Of a DNA stretch of 64,000 nucleotides, positions 26,220 to 34,944 are shown in pieces (the first letter of the stretch is position 1; each line of letters opens with the position of its first letter). The translations under genes were made by a program, and so were the position numbers. The notes under the pieces were generated by a model. That model was not told the DNA's origin. It saw only the letters and a program-made list of their open reading frames with translations, and made no database searches. Origin of the DNA: Agrobacterium cucumeris (lineage in GTDB: Bacteria; Pseudomonadota; Alphaproteobacteria; Rhizobiales; Rhizobiaceae); NCBI RefSeq assembly GCF_030036535.1, contig NZ_CP080388.1:1917001-1981000 (forward strand), written 5' to 3'.

Positions 26220-26244
26220 CTCTGTAGATTCAGAGTAATTTTTT
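26220..26244 (+). terminator. Second terminator-like hairpin upstream of hldE
   Basis: CTCTG-TAGATT-CAGAG followed by TAATTTTTT. The stem is short (5 bp). It lies 60 nt before hldE and could back up the first terminator or attenuate entry into hldE. Confidence 0.45.
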
Positions 26245-26303
26245 GGCATTGCCGTTCGTGTGTTCTGTAGGTCACATAAGGGCAGGGACAGGAAGAGTAG
26301 CTG

Positions 26304-27767
26304 GTGATGTTGGACTATTTGAGGTTTTCTGAAGTTAAAGTTCTCTGCATCGGCGACGTAATGCTGGATTGCTTTATTTCTGGTGATGTTGGTCGCATTT
26401 CGCCGGAAGGCCCGGTTCCCGTTATGTGCGCGCGATCGGAAGAATATTTTGCCGGCGGCGCTGCAAATGTCGCGCGCAATATTTCGTCTCTTGGTGCGAG
26501 CTGTACCCTCTTAGGAGCGATCGGAAAAGACAGCAACGGCACCAAGCTCTTCGAACTGTTGAATGCTGTTCATGATGTCTCGGCAAAGTTTGTTATTTTG
26601 GATAAGCGTCCGACCACGATCAAGACACGCTTTTTGGGTCACGGCCAACAAATGTTACGTGTCGATTTTGAGGACGCTTCGCCGATTTCGTCGGAAGAGG
26701 AAGATCGGGTTATCTCAACCGCGGTATCCTTGATCGGCTCGCACAGCGTTGTCATTCTTTCCGACTATGCCAAAGGGCTCTTAAGTGAAAGAGTTGTAAA
26801 AGCGATTATTGCGGCCTGTCGGTCCGAGGGGAAGCCCGTTATCATCGACCCCAAAACTTCCGATTTTTCCCGCTATGCCGGGGCAGCGATTGTGACGCCC
26901 AATCAAAAGGAAACACAGGCGGTGACGGGTCTGTGGCCCGATACTGATCAGGAAGCCGAATTGGCCGGCGAGTTGATCCTGTCTCGCTTTGGTATTGAGG
27001 CAGTCCTTATTACCCGTGCTGAGAAAGGCATGACGCTTGTTGAGCGAGGTCACCAGCCATTCCATATTCGCGCGGATGCGAAAGAGGTCTTCGATGTTGT
27101 CGGCGCAGGGGATACGGTGATCGCGGCACTTGCGGTGGGCCTAGGCTCGCATATTTCGCGCGCGGATGCTGCGCGCATTGCGAATGCTGCTGCCGGTATC
27201 GTGGTCGGGAAAAAGGGGACCGCAACTGTTTCCGTTGCGGAGCTTAGAGATGCGTTGTCTCACGACACGTCATCCGGGGAAATAAGCCCTTCTGACAAGC
27301 TTGTTGCTTGGCAGGATATCCAAGCTCTTACACAAGATTGGCGAAGCGATGATCTGAAAGTGGGCTTTACCAACGGCTGCTTTGACATCTTGCATGTCGG
27401 TCATATCAGGCTTTTGCAATATGCAAGAGATAATTGCGATCGTCTTATTGTGGGTGTAAATGCCGATAGCTCGGTAAAACGGCTTAAAGGCCCGGCAAGG
27501 CCCATAAATACAGAATTTGATCGGGCAGAATTGTTGGGCGCGCTTGCTTTTGTAGACGCGGTGGTGGTGTTTGAAGAGGACACGCCACTTGAACTCATCC
27601 AGATGATACGCCCGGACGTTTTGGTAAAAGGCGCGGATTACACGGTCGATAAAATTGTCGGTGCTGACGTCGTCTTGGGGGACGGCGGCAAGGTCGTGAC
27701 GTTTGAAATAGTACCAGGAAAGAGCACGACGGCGACAATAGCGCGCAGTCAGGAAAGGGCAGTCTAA
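26304..27767 (+). CDS. hldE: Bifunctional heptose 7-phosphate kinase / heptose 1-phosphate adenylyltransferase
   Basis: About 487 residues. Residues 1-320 form a ribokinase-type kinase with VGRISPEGPVPV, GGAANVARN and the catalytic VFDVVGAGDTV (Asp270). Residues 350-487 form a nucleotidyltransferase with GCFDILHVGH (358-367). This order and length are those of HldE/RfaE, which makes D-glycero-beta-D-manno-heptose 1,7-bisphosphate and later ADP-heptose. A GTG at 26304 and an ATG at 26307 are alternative starts. It is coupled to hldD by a TAATG overlap. Use of ADP-heptose is expected by the GT9 proteins downstream. Confidence 0.95.
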   Translation: MMLDYLRFSEVKVLCIGDVMLDCFISGDVGRISPEGPVPVMCARSEEYFAGGAANVARNISSLGASCTLLGAIGKDSNGTKLFELLNAVHDVSAKFVILDKRPTTIKTRFLGHGQQMLRVDFEDASPISSEEEDRVISTAVSLIGSHSVVILSDYAKGLLSERVVKAIIAACRSEGKPVIIDPKTSDFSRYAGAAIVTPNQKETQAVTGLWPDTDQEAELAGELILSRFGIEAVLITRAEKGMTLVERGHQPFHIRADAKEVFDVVGAGDTVIAALAVGLGSHISRADAARIANAAAGIVVGKKGTATVSVAELRDALSHDTSSGEISPSDKLVAWQDIQALTQDWRSDDLKVGFTNGCFDILHVGHIRLLQYARDNCDRLIVGVNADSSVKRLKGPARPINTEFDRAELLGALAFVDAVVVFEEDTPLELIQMIRPDVLVKGADYTVDKIVGADVVLGDGGKVVTFEIVPGKSTTATIARSQERAV

Positions 27768-28753
27768 TGTACATTGTTACCGGAGCTGCCGGATTTATCG
27801 GGTCAAACATTGTCGCTGATTTGGAAGCTGCGGGTCTAGGGCCCGTTGCTGTGGTTGACTGGTTCGGCCGCGGTGACAAGTGGCGCAACCTCGCGAAGCG
27901 GAATATTGCCGCTTACGTCGCCCCTGAGGGACTTTTGGACTATCTTCGTGGCCTCAAGGTGGACGTGAAGGCGGTTATTCACATGGGTGCGATTTCGGCC
28001 ACCACGGAGGCTGACGTCGACCGGTTGATCGACTTAAACATTAATTATTCGGTTATGTTGTGGGATTGGTGCGCAGAGCATGGCGTCCCGTTCATCTATG
28101 CGTCTTCCGCTGCGACTTACGGTGGAATCGAAGATGGCTTTGATGACGACGAGACGTCTGCAGGGCGAGCAGCTCTCGCCCCGCTAAACGCCTATGGCTG
28201 GAGCAAGAAGACGACCGATGATATTTTTGTTGAACGTGTAGCGCGAGGCGAGAAGGCGCCCCCCCAATGGGTTGGCCTCAAATTCTTCAATGTTTATGGG
28301 CCTAACGAATATCACAAGGACGACATGCGCAGCGTAGCCTGCAAGCTCTTTGATGTCGTGCAGACAACAAATGAGGTCTCTCTGTTCAAGTCCTATCGGC
28401 CTGATATTGCCCATGGAGAACAGCGTCGTGACTTTGTTTACGTTAAAGACTGCACGTCGTTCATTCTTTGGCTTTTGCACAATGGAAACCGGAGTGGAAT
28501 ATTCAACTGCGGGTCCGGTAAAGCAAGGTCATTCGCCGATATCGCCCACGTCATGGGCGATATTCTCGGCAAGAAACTGAATATAAACTTCATTGAAATG
28601 CCTGAGGCTATCCGGGGTAAATATCAGTATTTTACGGAAGCAAATATGTCGAAGGTGGCGTCGATCGGCTATAATGGTCCGCAATCATCCTTGGAAGAAG
28701 GGCTTGATGACTATATTAACTCTTATCTACGGCATGAAGACAGGTATCGCTAA
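27767..28753 (+). CDS. hldD: ADP-L-glycero-D-manno-heptose 6-epimerase
   Basis: 328 residues, extended SDR. The NADP-binding motif TGAAGFIGSNI is at the N-terminus, and the active-site YGWSKK (Tyr-x3-Lys) follows the Ser-rich IYASSAATYGG. Segments LKFFNVYGPNEYHKDDMRSV and ARSFADIAHVMG match HldD closely. It inverts C6 of ADP-D,D-heptose to give the L,D form, the donor for heptosyltransferases. Its start overlaps the hldE stop by one base, so the two are co-translated. Confidence 0.95.
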   Translation: MYIVTGAAGFIGSNIVADLEAAGLGPVAVVDWFGRGDKWRNLAKRNIAAYVAPEGLLDYLRGLKVDVKAVIHMGAISATTEADVDRLIDLNINYSVMLWDWCAEHGVPFIYASSAATYGGIEDGFDDDETSAGRAALAPLNAYGWSKKTTDDIFVERVARGEKAPPQWVGLKFFNVYGPNEYHKDDMRSVACKLFDVVQTTNEVSLFKSYRPDIAHGEQRRDFVYVKDCTSFILWLLHNGNRSGIFNCGSGKARSFADIAHVMGDILGKKLNINFIEMPEAIRGKYQYFTEANMSKVASIGYNGPQSSLEEGLDDYINSYLRHEDRYR

Positions 28754-28850
28754 AGTAAATGTCTGATCCAAGAGGTGTCCGTGCCTCAAGGAAACTGAGA
28801 CGAGACTTTTGTAAGAATTCGTACCGCCTGAGATTGTTAGGTGGTGCAGC

Positions 28851-28887
28851 TGTCGATTCGACAATTGCTTTAGCCCAATAGTATAGT
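28851..28887 (+). promoter_or_regulatory. Candidate promoter with palindrome over -35
   Basis: TCGACA (28858-28863) and TATAGT (28882-28887) are spaced 18 bp, 13 bp before the next start codon. A perfect palindrome TGTCGA-T-TCGACA (28851-28863) covers the -35, a natural place for a repressor. It would let the following genes be expressed apart from hldE-hldD. Confidence 0.45.
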
Positions 28888-28900
28888 TAGGAAGACCCTT

Positions 28901-30580
28901 ATGGTCCAGCCGGGTTTCAAAACCGCTCAGAATGAATATCTGGAGCTTAAGAAATGGCTTTTCGAAGCGGCGCTTCCTTTATGGTCTTCGGTTGGCCGTG
29001 ACGACGTTAATGGCGGTTTTTTTGAAAAGATTGACAGAAGCGGTGTAGCTATTGAGGCTCCGCGCAGAACGAGAGTGGTCTGTCGCCAAATCTACAGCTT
29101 TTCCGCTGCGAAAAATATGGGATGGTCGGGCGATGCTCAAGGTCTGGTCATGCACGGGTGGGATTTTCTTCGCCGCCACTGTTTTAACGCAGATGGGACT
29201 TTGATCACGACTGTAGATGCCGTCAACGGGTCAAGGAAGACCTCGTTCGATCTTTATGATCATGCTTTTGCTTTATTCGGTTTAAGCTGTGTTGCCGACT
29301 CTCTGGAGACTGGAGAGATTGCCGCAGATGAGGCCCTGCGCTGTCTTGAGGCGATGATATCTGGTTGGAAACATCCGGTTGCGGGTTTCGAAGAGGCGGT
29401 TCCTTCCCTTGTCCCGCTTCGGTCAAACCCTCATATGCATCTATTCGAGGCGTTTCTTGCATGGCTCGAAAATCTGCGGGTCAAGAATCCCGAACGCTGG
29501 TTGTCTTGTCTCAACGAAATCGGTGATTTATGCCTATCGACATTTGTATCCGATGAAAACGGGTCGCTTCGTGAATATTACAATCACGACTGGTCTGTGA
29601 TGCGCGACTATGCTCCTACGCCGGTCGAGCCGGGGCACCAATTCGAGTGGGCGTGGCTACTGACAAGGTGGGGCAAAATGGTCGGGCGCAAGGACGCCTT
29701 GATCGTAGCGCGGAGACTGGTGGAGATCGGTGAGGGAGGGGTCGATGAGGCGCTTTCGTTGGCGCAGAATGGCCTTGATTTCAGCCTGAACCCCGCAGAT
29801 AGGGCTTTTCGCCTATGGCCGCAAACGGAGCGGATTAAGGCTTGGCTTATGATGGCCGAAACGGCGGTAACACCAGAGGATAGAGAAAATGCTTATGCGA
29901 AGGTGGCGGATGCAGCCTCTGGTCTGAAGCGTTTTCTCAGTGATGTTTCACCTGGTCTTTGGGTGGACCGGTTTGATGAGACGGGACGTCCGGTGGAAGA
30001 GCCTTCGCCAGCGTCCTCTCTCTATCATATTGTCTGCGCCATCGAGGAAATGCATAAGTTGCTGGAACCTCAAGCACAAAGCCTGCCTGCACTTTTCCTG
30101 GATCGCGATGGGGTGATTATAGAAGACACCGGATACCCCAGTAAAGTTGAGGACGTTCGGCTGATTCCGGGGGCGGCGGAAGTTATAAGCTCTTTTAGAG
30201 ATCGGGGATACCGTGTCTTCGTTGTAACAAACCAGTCCGGCATAGGGCGCGGTTATTATGATGATCTCGACTACATAATTTTGCGAGCACATATCGGGAA
30301 GTTGCTTCGTGAAGAAGGGGCTTTTATTGATGATGAGCGCCTTTGCCCTTTTCACGAAAACGCCACCGTTGAAAAGTACCGGGGCAATCACTATTGGAGG
30401 AAGCCGTCTCCAGGAATGATAGAAGATATTGTTGTCCGTTGGAACATAGACCGAAAGCGAAGCGTTCTTATAGGTGACAAACTATCGGATATAGAGGCGG
30501 CAATCGCGGCGAACATCGACGGTCGTCTTTTTAGTGGTCAGAATTTGATGCGTTTCGCGGAAGATGAAAACATTCTATGA
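28901..30580 (+). CDS. Fusion: AGE-family epimerase/isomerase + GmhB-type heptose bisphosphate phosphatase
   Basis: 559 residues, two enzymes in one chain. Residues 10-390 are an N-acylglucosamine 2-epimerase/YihS-type (alpha/alpha)6 barrel with the usual conserved stretches RRTRVVCRQIYSF, DLYDHAFALFG, NPHMHLFEAFL (His178, His180), EPGHQFEWAWLL (His246), RLWPQTERIKAW and SSLYHIV (His376). Residues 395-555 are a HAD phosphatase like GmhB: FLDRDGVI (Asp401, Asp403), VVTNQSGIGRG, RKPSPGM and GDKLSDIEAA. GmhB removes the 7-phosphate from heptose 1,7-bisphosphate between the two HldE steps. The zinc loop is degenerate: Cys482 and His485 remain, but the later Cys pair is replaced (HYWRKP). A ribosome site AGGAAG is present. 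The role of the AGE half in heptose synthesis is unknown. Confidence 0.85.
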   Translation: MVQPGFKTAQNEYLELKKWLFEAALPLWSSVGRDDVNGGFFEKIDRSGVAIEAPRRTRVVCRQIYSFSAAKNMGWSGDAQGLVMHGWDFLRRHCFNADGTLITTVDAVNGSRKTSFDLYDHAFALFGLSCVADSLETGEIAADEALRCLEAMISGWKHPVAGFEEAVPSLVPLRSNPHMHLFEAFLAWLENLRVKNPERWLSCLNEIGDLCLSTFVSDENGSLREYYNHDWSVMRDYAPTPVEPGHQFEWAWLLTRWGKMVGRKDALIVARRLVEIGEGGVDEALSLAQNGLDFSLNPADRAFRLWPQTERIKAWLMMAETAVTPEDRENAYAKVADAASGLKRFLSDVSPGLWVDRFDETGRPVEEPSPASSLYHIVCAIEEMHKLLEPQAQSLPALFLDRDGVIIEDTGYPSKVEDVRLIPGAAEVISSFRDRGYRVFVVTNQSGIGRGYYDDLDYIILRAHIGKLLREEGAFIDDERLCPFHENATVEKYRGNHYWRKPSPGMIEDIVVRWNIDRKRSVLIGDKLSDIEAAIAANIDGRLFSGQNLMRFAEDENIL

Positions 30581-32699
30581 CGGGAAATGTTTTGAAATCT
30601 GCTCATGGGAAGAGCGAGGCATGAAAGAAGGCGTCTCTTACGAGGCTTTCGAGGCCTATCTGTCGCAGCAGCGTCATCCGGAATATAGCGGCCCAGCCAC
30701 ATATCGCGCGCTTTTCTATACACTCGCTCTCGAGTTGGTGGAGCCACGTGTCGCCTGGTTGTTCGGCTCATGGGAGGAGAGCGAAGTCGATTGGATAGAG
30801 GCTCAAGGCTGGACAGCGATTTTGGGCGAGAGTACCGAGATTTTAGCAGACCACCGGAATGATGACAAAAGTCGGACTGCCAATCTCGTGATTTGTCGCC
30901 TTACGAATCCCCACGTTGATTCAAAAGCCGCTTACCAGATTGTCTCTGACGCAAACAGTCGCCTTTCTTCTGGAGGCGTCCTTATCTTGGAAATAAAAAG
31001 GCCGATCGACGATGTTGGCGTGTCATTCAGACAACACGATCGTTCGACCGAAGTTTCTCCCGAGTTTATCCTTGCTGGCGCTGAGCGGTATTTAGGATTT
31101 TCTTCGGTCGAAACGCGTTACTTTCCAGCAGGTCCAGTTGGAGAGGCCAACACCCAATTCGTGATTGCGGTTATTTCGCAGAAGTCATACGCCGATGTGG
31201 AACTTCGTGTCTCGGCTGTTGGCCGGGCAATCAGCTTAATTGCTGGATATGGGGATCTAGAAGCTGGTGTCAATTCTGAAGGAACCTTAACTCACCCTTC
31301 CGAAGTGATATCTGCAATGCGGGACTGGCGCAGTCAGTCGAAGATGAGTGCTGATGTGATTGCTGAACTTTCAAGCGCTGCGTTGGAAGCAGGAAGTGTC
31401 TCTCATCGCCTCTCGAAAGCGGAGCGTCGTATACGTCGATTGACTTGGCAAGCTGCTATATTCTTGCCGATAACTTATCCGCTGTCGGTGATTATTGCGG
31501 GAGCCGCCGGATTGCTGGCGCGTATCAAGGAAAAAAAACGTAAGGGTCGCTTTAACACAAAAAAAAAACTCACGTCTGAACAGCGTGAAACCTCTGATCG
31601 GCAGATAGTAACGACATCTCCGCATGCTGGGCATTTTTCCGGTAATGTGGAACTTAGAATACTTATTGTAAAACTCGATCATATTGGCGATTTTATTTTG
31701 TCCCTCCCTGCCATTCGGCTCCTTAAGGACGCATGGCCCCATGGGCATTTCACGATTGTCTGTTCTCCCACCAATTCGAGTTTGGCCAAGGCATGCGGCT
31801 ACTTCGACGAGGTGAAAGAATATAATTTTTTTGCGCAGCTTTCGCAGGATGTTAAGAAGGCTGACATGTCTAAATTTTCCAATATCAGCGATGTGGTTGG
31901 TGAGGCCTATGATATCGCAATTGATCTTAGGCATGACCAAGATACGAGACCAATATTAGCTTTTGTCGATGCAAAGATAAAGGCCGGGTACCAGACCCAT
32001 GGGAAGCAGTTCGTTCCGCTCGATGTCTCGCTTCCCCCAATTCCCGAACGCTCTGGCCTTCACAAAAGCCCTCACAATATCCGCAGGTTAATGCTACTTT
32101 GCAGCCACGTAATAAACTCCGTTAAGCCTTTGGTATTCGATGCGGGTGCTGCTCTGATTTCTGCCGGGAACGAAGAGTTCCTTTGGGCTGGAGCAGAATA
32201 CGCAATCTTAGCACCCGGTGGTGGGACGCTTGCCAAGAAATGGCCAGCTGAGAGATTTGCCGAATTGGCAGTTCGGATAGCCAAACACCACAATCTAAAA
32301 ATTGTTGTACTGGGTGGTGCGCAGGAAAAAGAATATGGTGAGGCTGTTGCCGGAGCTCTTCCCGAGGGACAGGTATTTGATCTGACAGGAGGGCTGCCGC
32401 TTGTCGATATGGCGAAGGTTTCAGCGGGTGCCAGAATATTCGTGGGTACCGATACTGGTGCCACTCAGCTTGCAGCTCTTTTAGGTACCCCGACGGTAGC
32501 GGTGTTCAGCGGGGTTGCAGATGTGAACCTATGGCAGCCAGTGGGTGCAAAAGTAGAGATCGTGAGGCGACCAATTCCATGTTCTCCGTGTTACATCGCA
32601 AAAATCGAGAATTGCGTACAAGGTCATGCTTGTATGAATGATATTCAGGTGGATCACGTCTACACGTCTGTAAAAAGCTTGATATCTGCAACGAGTTAA
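30564..32699 (+). CDS. Large fusion: unknown N-terminal domain + membrane segment + GT9 heptosyltransferase
   Basis: 711 residues, overlapping the preceding gene by 17 nt. Residues 1-245 form an unassigned domain with a faint class I methyltransferase look (SGGVLILEIKRP), but no SAM motif I is seen. A hydrophobic segment at 297-319 is followed by a basic Lys/Arg-rich linker (322-336). Residues 364-711 form a GT9 ADP-heptose transferase: LRILIVKLDHIGDFILSLPA, LAPGGGTLAKKWPAERFAEL and FVGTDTGATQLAALLGTPTV, with a C-terminal Cys cluster (Cys673, 676, 684, 690). The linker is encoded by A8 (31531-31538) and A10 (31559-31568) tracts, so slippage could separate the two halves. GT9 enzymes normally lack the N-terminal half. 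Confidence 0.82.
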   Translation: MKTFYDGKCFEICSWEERGMKEGVSYEAFEAYLSQQRHPEYSGPATYRALFYTLALELVEPRVAWLFGSWEESEVDWIEAQGWTAILGESTEILADHRNDDKSRTANLVICRLTNPHVDSKAAYQIVSDANSRLSSGGVLILEIKRPIDDVGVSFRQHDRSTEVSPEFILAGAERYLGFSSVETRYFPAGPVGEANTQFVIAVISQKSYADVELRVSAVGRAISLIAGYGDLEAGVNSEGTLTHPSEVISAMRDWRSQSKMSADVIAELSSAALEAGSVSHRLSKAERRIRRLTWQAAIFLPITYPLSVIIAGAAGLLARIKEKKRKGRFNTKKKLTSEQRETSDRQIVTTSPHAGHFSGNVELRILIVKLDHIGDFILSLPAIRLLKDAWPHGHFTIVCSPTNSSLAKACGYFDEVKEYNFFAQLSQDVKKADMSKFSNISDVVGEAYDIAIDLRHDQDTRPILAFVDAKIKAGYQTHGKQFVPLDVSLPPIPERSGLHKSPHNIRRLMLLCSHVINSVKPLVFDAGAALISAGNEEFLWAGAEYAILAPGGGTLAKKWPAERFAELAVRIAKHHNLKIVVLGGAQEKEYGEAVAGALPEGQVFDLTGGLPLVDMAKVSAGARIFVGTDTGATQLAALLGTPTVAVFSGVADVNLWQPVGAKVEIVRRPIPCSPCYIAKIENCVQGHACMNDIQVDHVYTSVKSLISATS

Positions 32700-32711
32700 C
32701 GCTATCTGTGG

Positions 32712-33881
32712 TTGAAATACTATGTGTCGGGACAAAGTAGAGAGTGTGTGGTGGCAGTTTTCAAAGCGCTCGAAAAGAAAATCAGACATGCATATAAAAG
32801 ACGCAAACTTGCGTCGTCAGGTATTGTTGAAAATGATGATGGAGCGATACTTGTAACAGGCGGACTGGGTGATTTAATAGTGATAGCCCGGTTTATGCGC
32901 GATCTTTTACAGCATTTAGGCGGTGGTGAGTTTTCCATTTTTTATAGCTCGCCCACGGTGGCGGAAATGGTTTTCAAAAGTGTCCCCGGATTTAAAGGTG
33001 CTTATCCGTCACATTTTTATAAATATGCCAAAGATGTCTGTCTTTATGGGCTCAAGATAAACCAGTTTATATATGTTGAGAAATGGCCAGGCCATCGTGC
33101 ATTAGCGAAGGCCGATAAGAAAATATATGAACTTGTACGAATACTGGAGGCCTACGAGAAAAAAATTGAGCCGCTTGATGTCGTACGCTCTCATCACCCT
33201 TTTCTCGATGGAACTTTAGGTCGGTACGCGGCTATCAAAGGCCGATCCCGAAATGATTTTCTGCACTATGTAACGGGCGTTGGATATGGAGGGGATAAAT
33301 TAGCTCTCAGTTGCGATGAGACGGTTTTAACCCAACATGATCTAATCGCTGGCAAGTACATAACGATTCACAACGGTTATGATGAGGCAATGCAGGGCCT
33401 CCCAGGACGGAGGGCTACAAAGGCATATCCGGGATGGAGCGATGTGATTTCCTATCTTATGGAAAAGTTTGGCGGAGATTTTAAGTTTGTCCAAATCGGT
33501 ACCACGAAGACGAGCGAGCCTATCTCTGGTGTAGATGTTAACCTGATTGGTAAGACGTCTTTGGCGGAGGCTCTGGGGCTTCTGGCGAATACTGCATTTC
33601 ATTTGGATAATGAGGGGGGGTTCGTACATGCTGCGGCAGCTTTCGGGAAAAAAAGCTGCGTCGTCTTCGGGCCTACGTCGGTTGATTATTTTGGTTATTC
33701 CTCAAATTTGAATTTCGCTCCATTGCAATGTGGGGATTGTTGGTGGAGTGAAAAGACTTGGATGATGGCGTGTCCAAAAGGAGATTTGGCTCCAATCTGC
33801 ATGTCAGCTTATGATGCAGAGGTTTTGGCGCGAAATATCCATAACTGGTGGGAAAACCAGATTATTTCGCCTAGTGTTTAA
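32712..33881 (+). CDS. GT9-like glycosyltransferase
   Basis: Up to 389 residues; the frame starts at a TTG and a GTG at 32748 is an alternative, so the true start is uncertain. The C-terminal half reads HLDNEGGFVHAAAAFGKKSCVVFGPT, the GT9 donor-site pattern, followed by a Cys-rich segment CGDCWW...ACPKGDLAPICM similar in spacing to the one in the preceding protein. The N-terminal ILVTGGLGDLIVIARFMRDL matches the GT9 glycine-rich start. It is probably a second heptosyl- or related sugar transferase. It is very AT-rich for the window and has a G7 tract at 33614-33620 in the donor-site motif. Confidence 0.75.
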   Translation: MKYYVSGQSRECVVAVFKALEKKIRHAYKRRKLASSGIVENDDGAILVTGGLGDLIVIARFMRDLLQHLGGGEFSIFYSSPTVAEMVFKSVPGFKGAYPSHFYKYAKDVCLYGLKINQFIYVEKWPGHRALAKADKKIYELVRILEAYEKKIEPLDVVRSHHPFLDGTLGRYAAIKGRSRNDFLHYVTGVGYGGDKLALSCDETVLTQHDLIAGKYITIHNGYDEAMQGLPGRRATKAYPGWSDVISYLMEKFGGDFKFVQIGTTKTSEPISGVDVNLIGKTSLAEALGLLANTAFHLDNEGGFVHAAAAFGKKSCVVFGPTSVDYFGYSSNLNFAPLQCGDCWWSEKTWMMACPKGDLAPICMSAYDAEVLARNIHNWWENQIISPSV

Positions 33882-33905
33882 GTTTGGCAATTGAGGGGAG
33901 TTTTC

Positions 33906-34931
33906 ATGGTGAGAGATGAACGTCGAGAAATAGTGAAAGATTTATCGGATTTTCGAGTTCGAAATTGTATCTCTCTCAAGGCATTCTCTGCTTTGACGCG
34001 TATTATCCGCTACTCGGGATACAGTAATGATTTTCCAGCAACTCAGGAGTCTTTTTGGATTCTTCATAGAGATGTGCAGGAGGCGCTACGCAATAACAAG
34101 CCGGAGTGGATATATAATGACGAACTCTATGTTGAAATCGACGGAGTGCAAAAATCCGTAACGGTCGATATGCGTAATACCCAGTTTATCGGAGCCGATC
34201 TAGAAGTTGCCCATTTCCGTAACGGGTATGAACCAGATATTCTATTTTGTATCGACCGGTTTGTTCCTCATGACGGGGTTTACGTCGATATTGGTGCAAA
34301 TTGGGGTTATTTTCCAGTGTATCTGTCCACGCGTCCAGGGTTTTCTGGCCAATGTGTAGCGATAGAACCTGCTCCACGCGCGAGTCGCGATCTTCAGCAG
34401 ATTGTATCGTCGTTGGATATCGATGATAGAGTTTCCACTCATTCGGTGGCGGTATCTGATAGCTCGGGTAAAGTGCGGATATCTGATGAATTATGGACGG
34501 GAAATAATAGTATATCTGGGGTTGTGGAAGATGCGTCGCCTGCTTCCGCTGAGGTAGATTGCACGACGCTTGATATTTTACTTCAAGATGGTGAGATTTC
34601 TAGAATAGATTTGATAAAAATCGATGTTGAGGGCGTGGAAGACGCAGTTTTGCGCGGAGCGAAGGATACGATTAAGAAATTTGAACCAGTGATTATTTTT
34701 GAGAACTGGATCAGCCAATCGGAAGAAAAAACGCTCGCCCCATTCCTTCAGTTAAGCCGAATGTCTCTTGGCTATGAGTTTTTTATCATCGAGATGCGGG
34801 AGAAAAGTCAATTTACGTTTTCGCCCGCCTTCATAAAAATCGATACCAATCGCAGAAACTCTTATGAAGATAGACTAAATGTAATAGCGTTGCCGTCCAA
34901 GAAATTTGGTTTGCTGTTGGAGAATTTGTGA
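33906..34931 (+). CDS. FkbM family methyltransferase
   Basis: About 341 residues from the ATG at 33906, which is preceded by GAGGGGAG; a TTG at 33891 is less likely. SAM motif I is clear (VYVDIGANWGYFPVYLS), followed by VAIEPAPRASRDLQQ and the FkbM-typical IDLIKIDVEGVEDAVLRGA, then PVIIFE. FkbM enzymes O-methylate sugars and polyketides. In this setting the likely target is a glycan residue, perhaps capping the chain. It is the last plus-strand gene of the island. Confidence 0.85.
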   Translation: MVRDERREIVKDLSDFRVRNCISLKAFSALTRIIRYSGYSNDFPATQESFWILHRDVQEALRNNKPEWIYNDELYVEIDGVQKSVTVDMRNTQFIGADLEVAHFRNGYEPDILFCIDRFVPHDGVYVDIGANWGYFPVYLSTRPGFSGQCVAIEPAPRASRDLQQIVSSLDIDDRVSTHSVAVSDSSGKVRISDELWTGNNSISGVVEDASPASAEVDCTTLDILLQDGEISRIDLIKIDVEGVEDAVLRGAKDTIKKFEPVIIFENWISQSEEKTLAPFLQLSRMSLGYEFFIIEMREKSQFTFSPAFIKIDTNRRNSYEDRLNVIALPSKKFGLLLENL

Positions 34932-34944
34932 TACTGCCATTTCT

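Larger units (their letters stand above)
25942..26303. other. Intergenic region with two terminator-like hairpins
   Basis: 362 bp, strongly AT-rich, without a credible gene. It contains hairpins at 26186-26207 and 26220-26244 and the presumed promoter of hldE. A small RNA ending at the first hairpin is possible but unproven. Confidence 0.5.

Noticed and set aside
26050..26300. JUMPstart/ops element before the heptose genes
   Set aside because: G-rich words are present but the ops core GGCGGTAGCGT is not.
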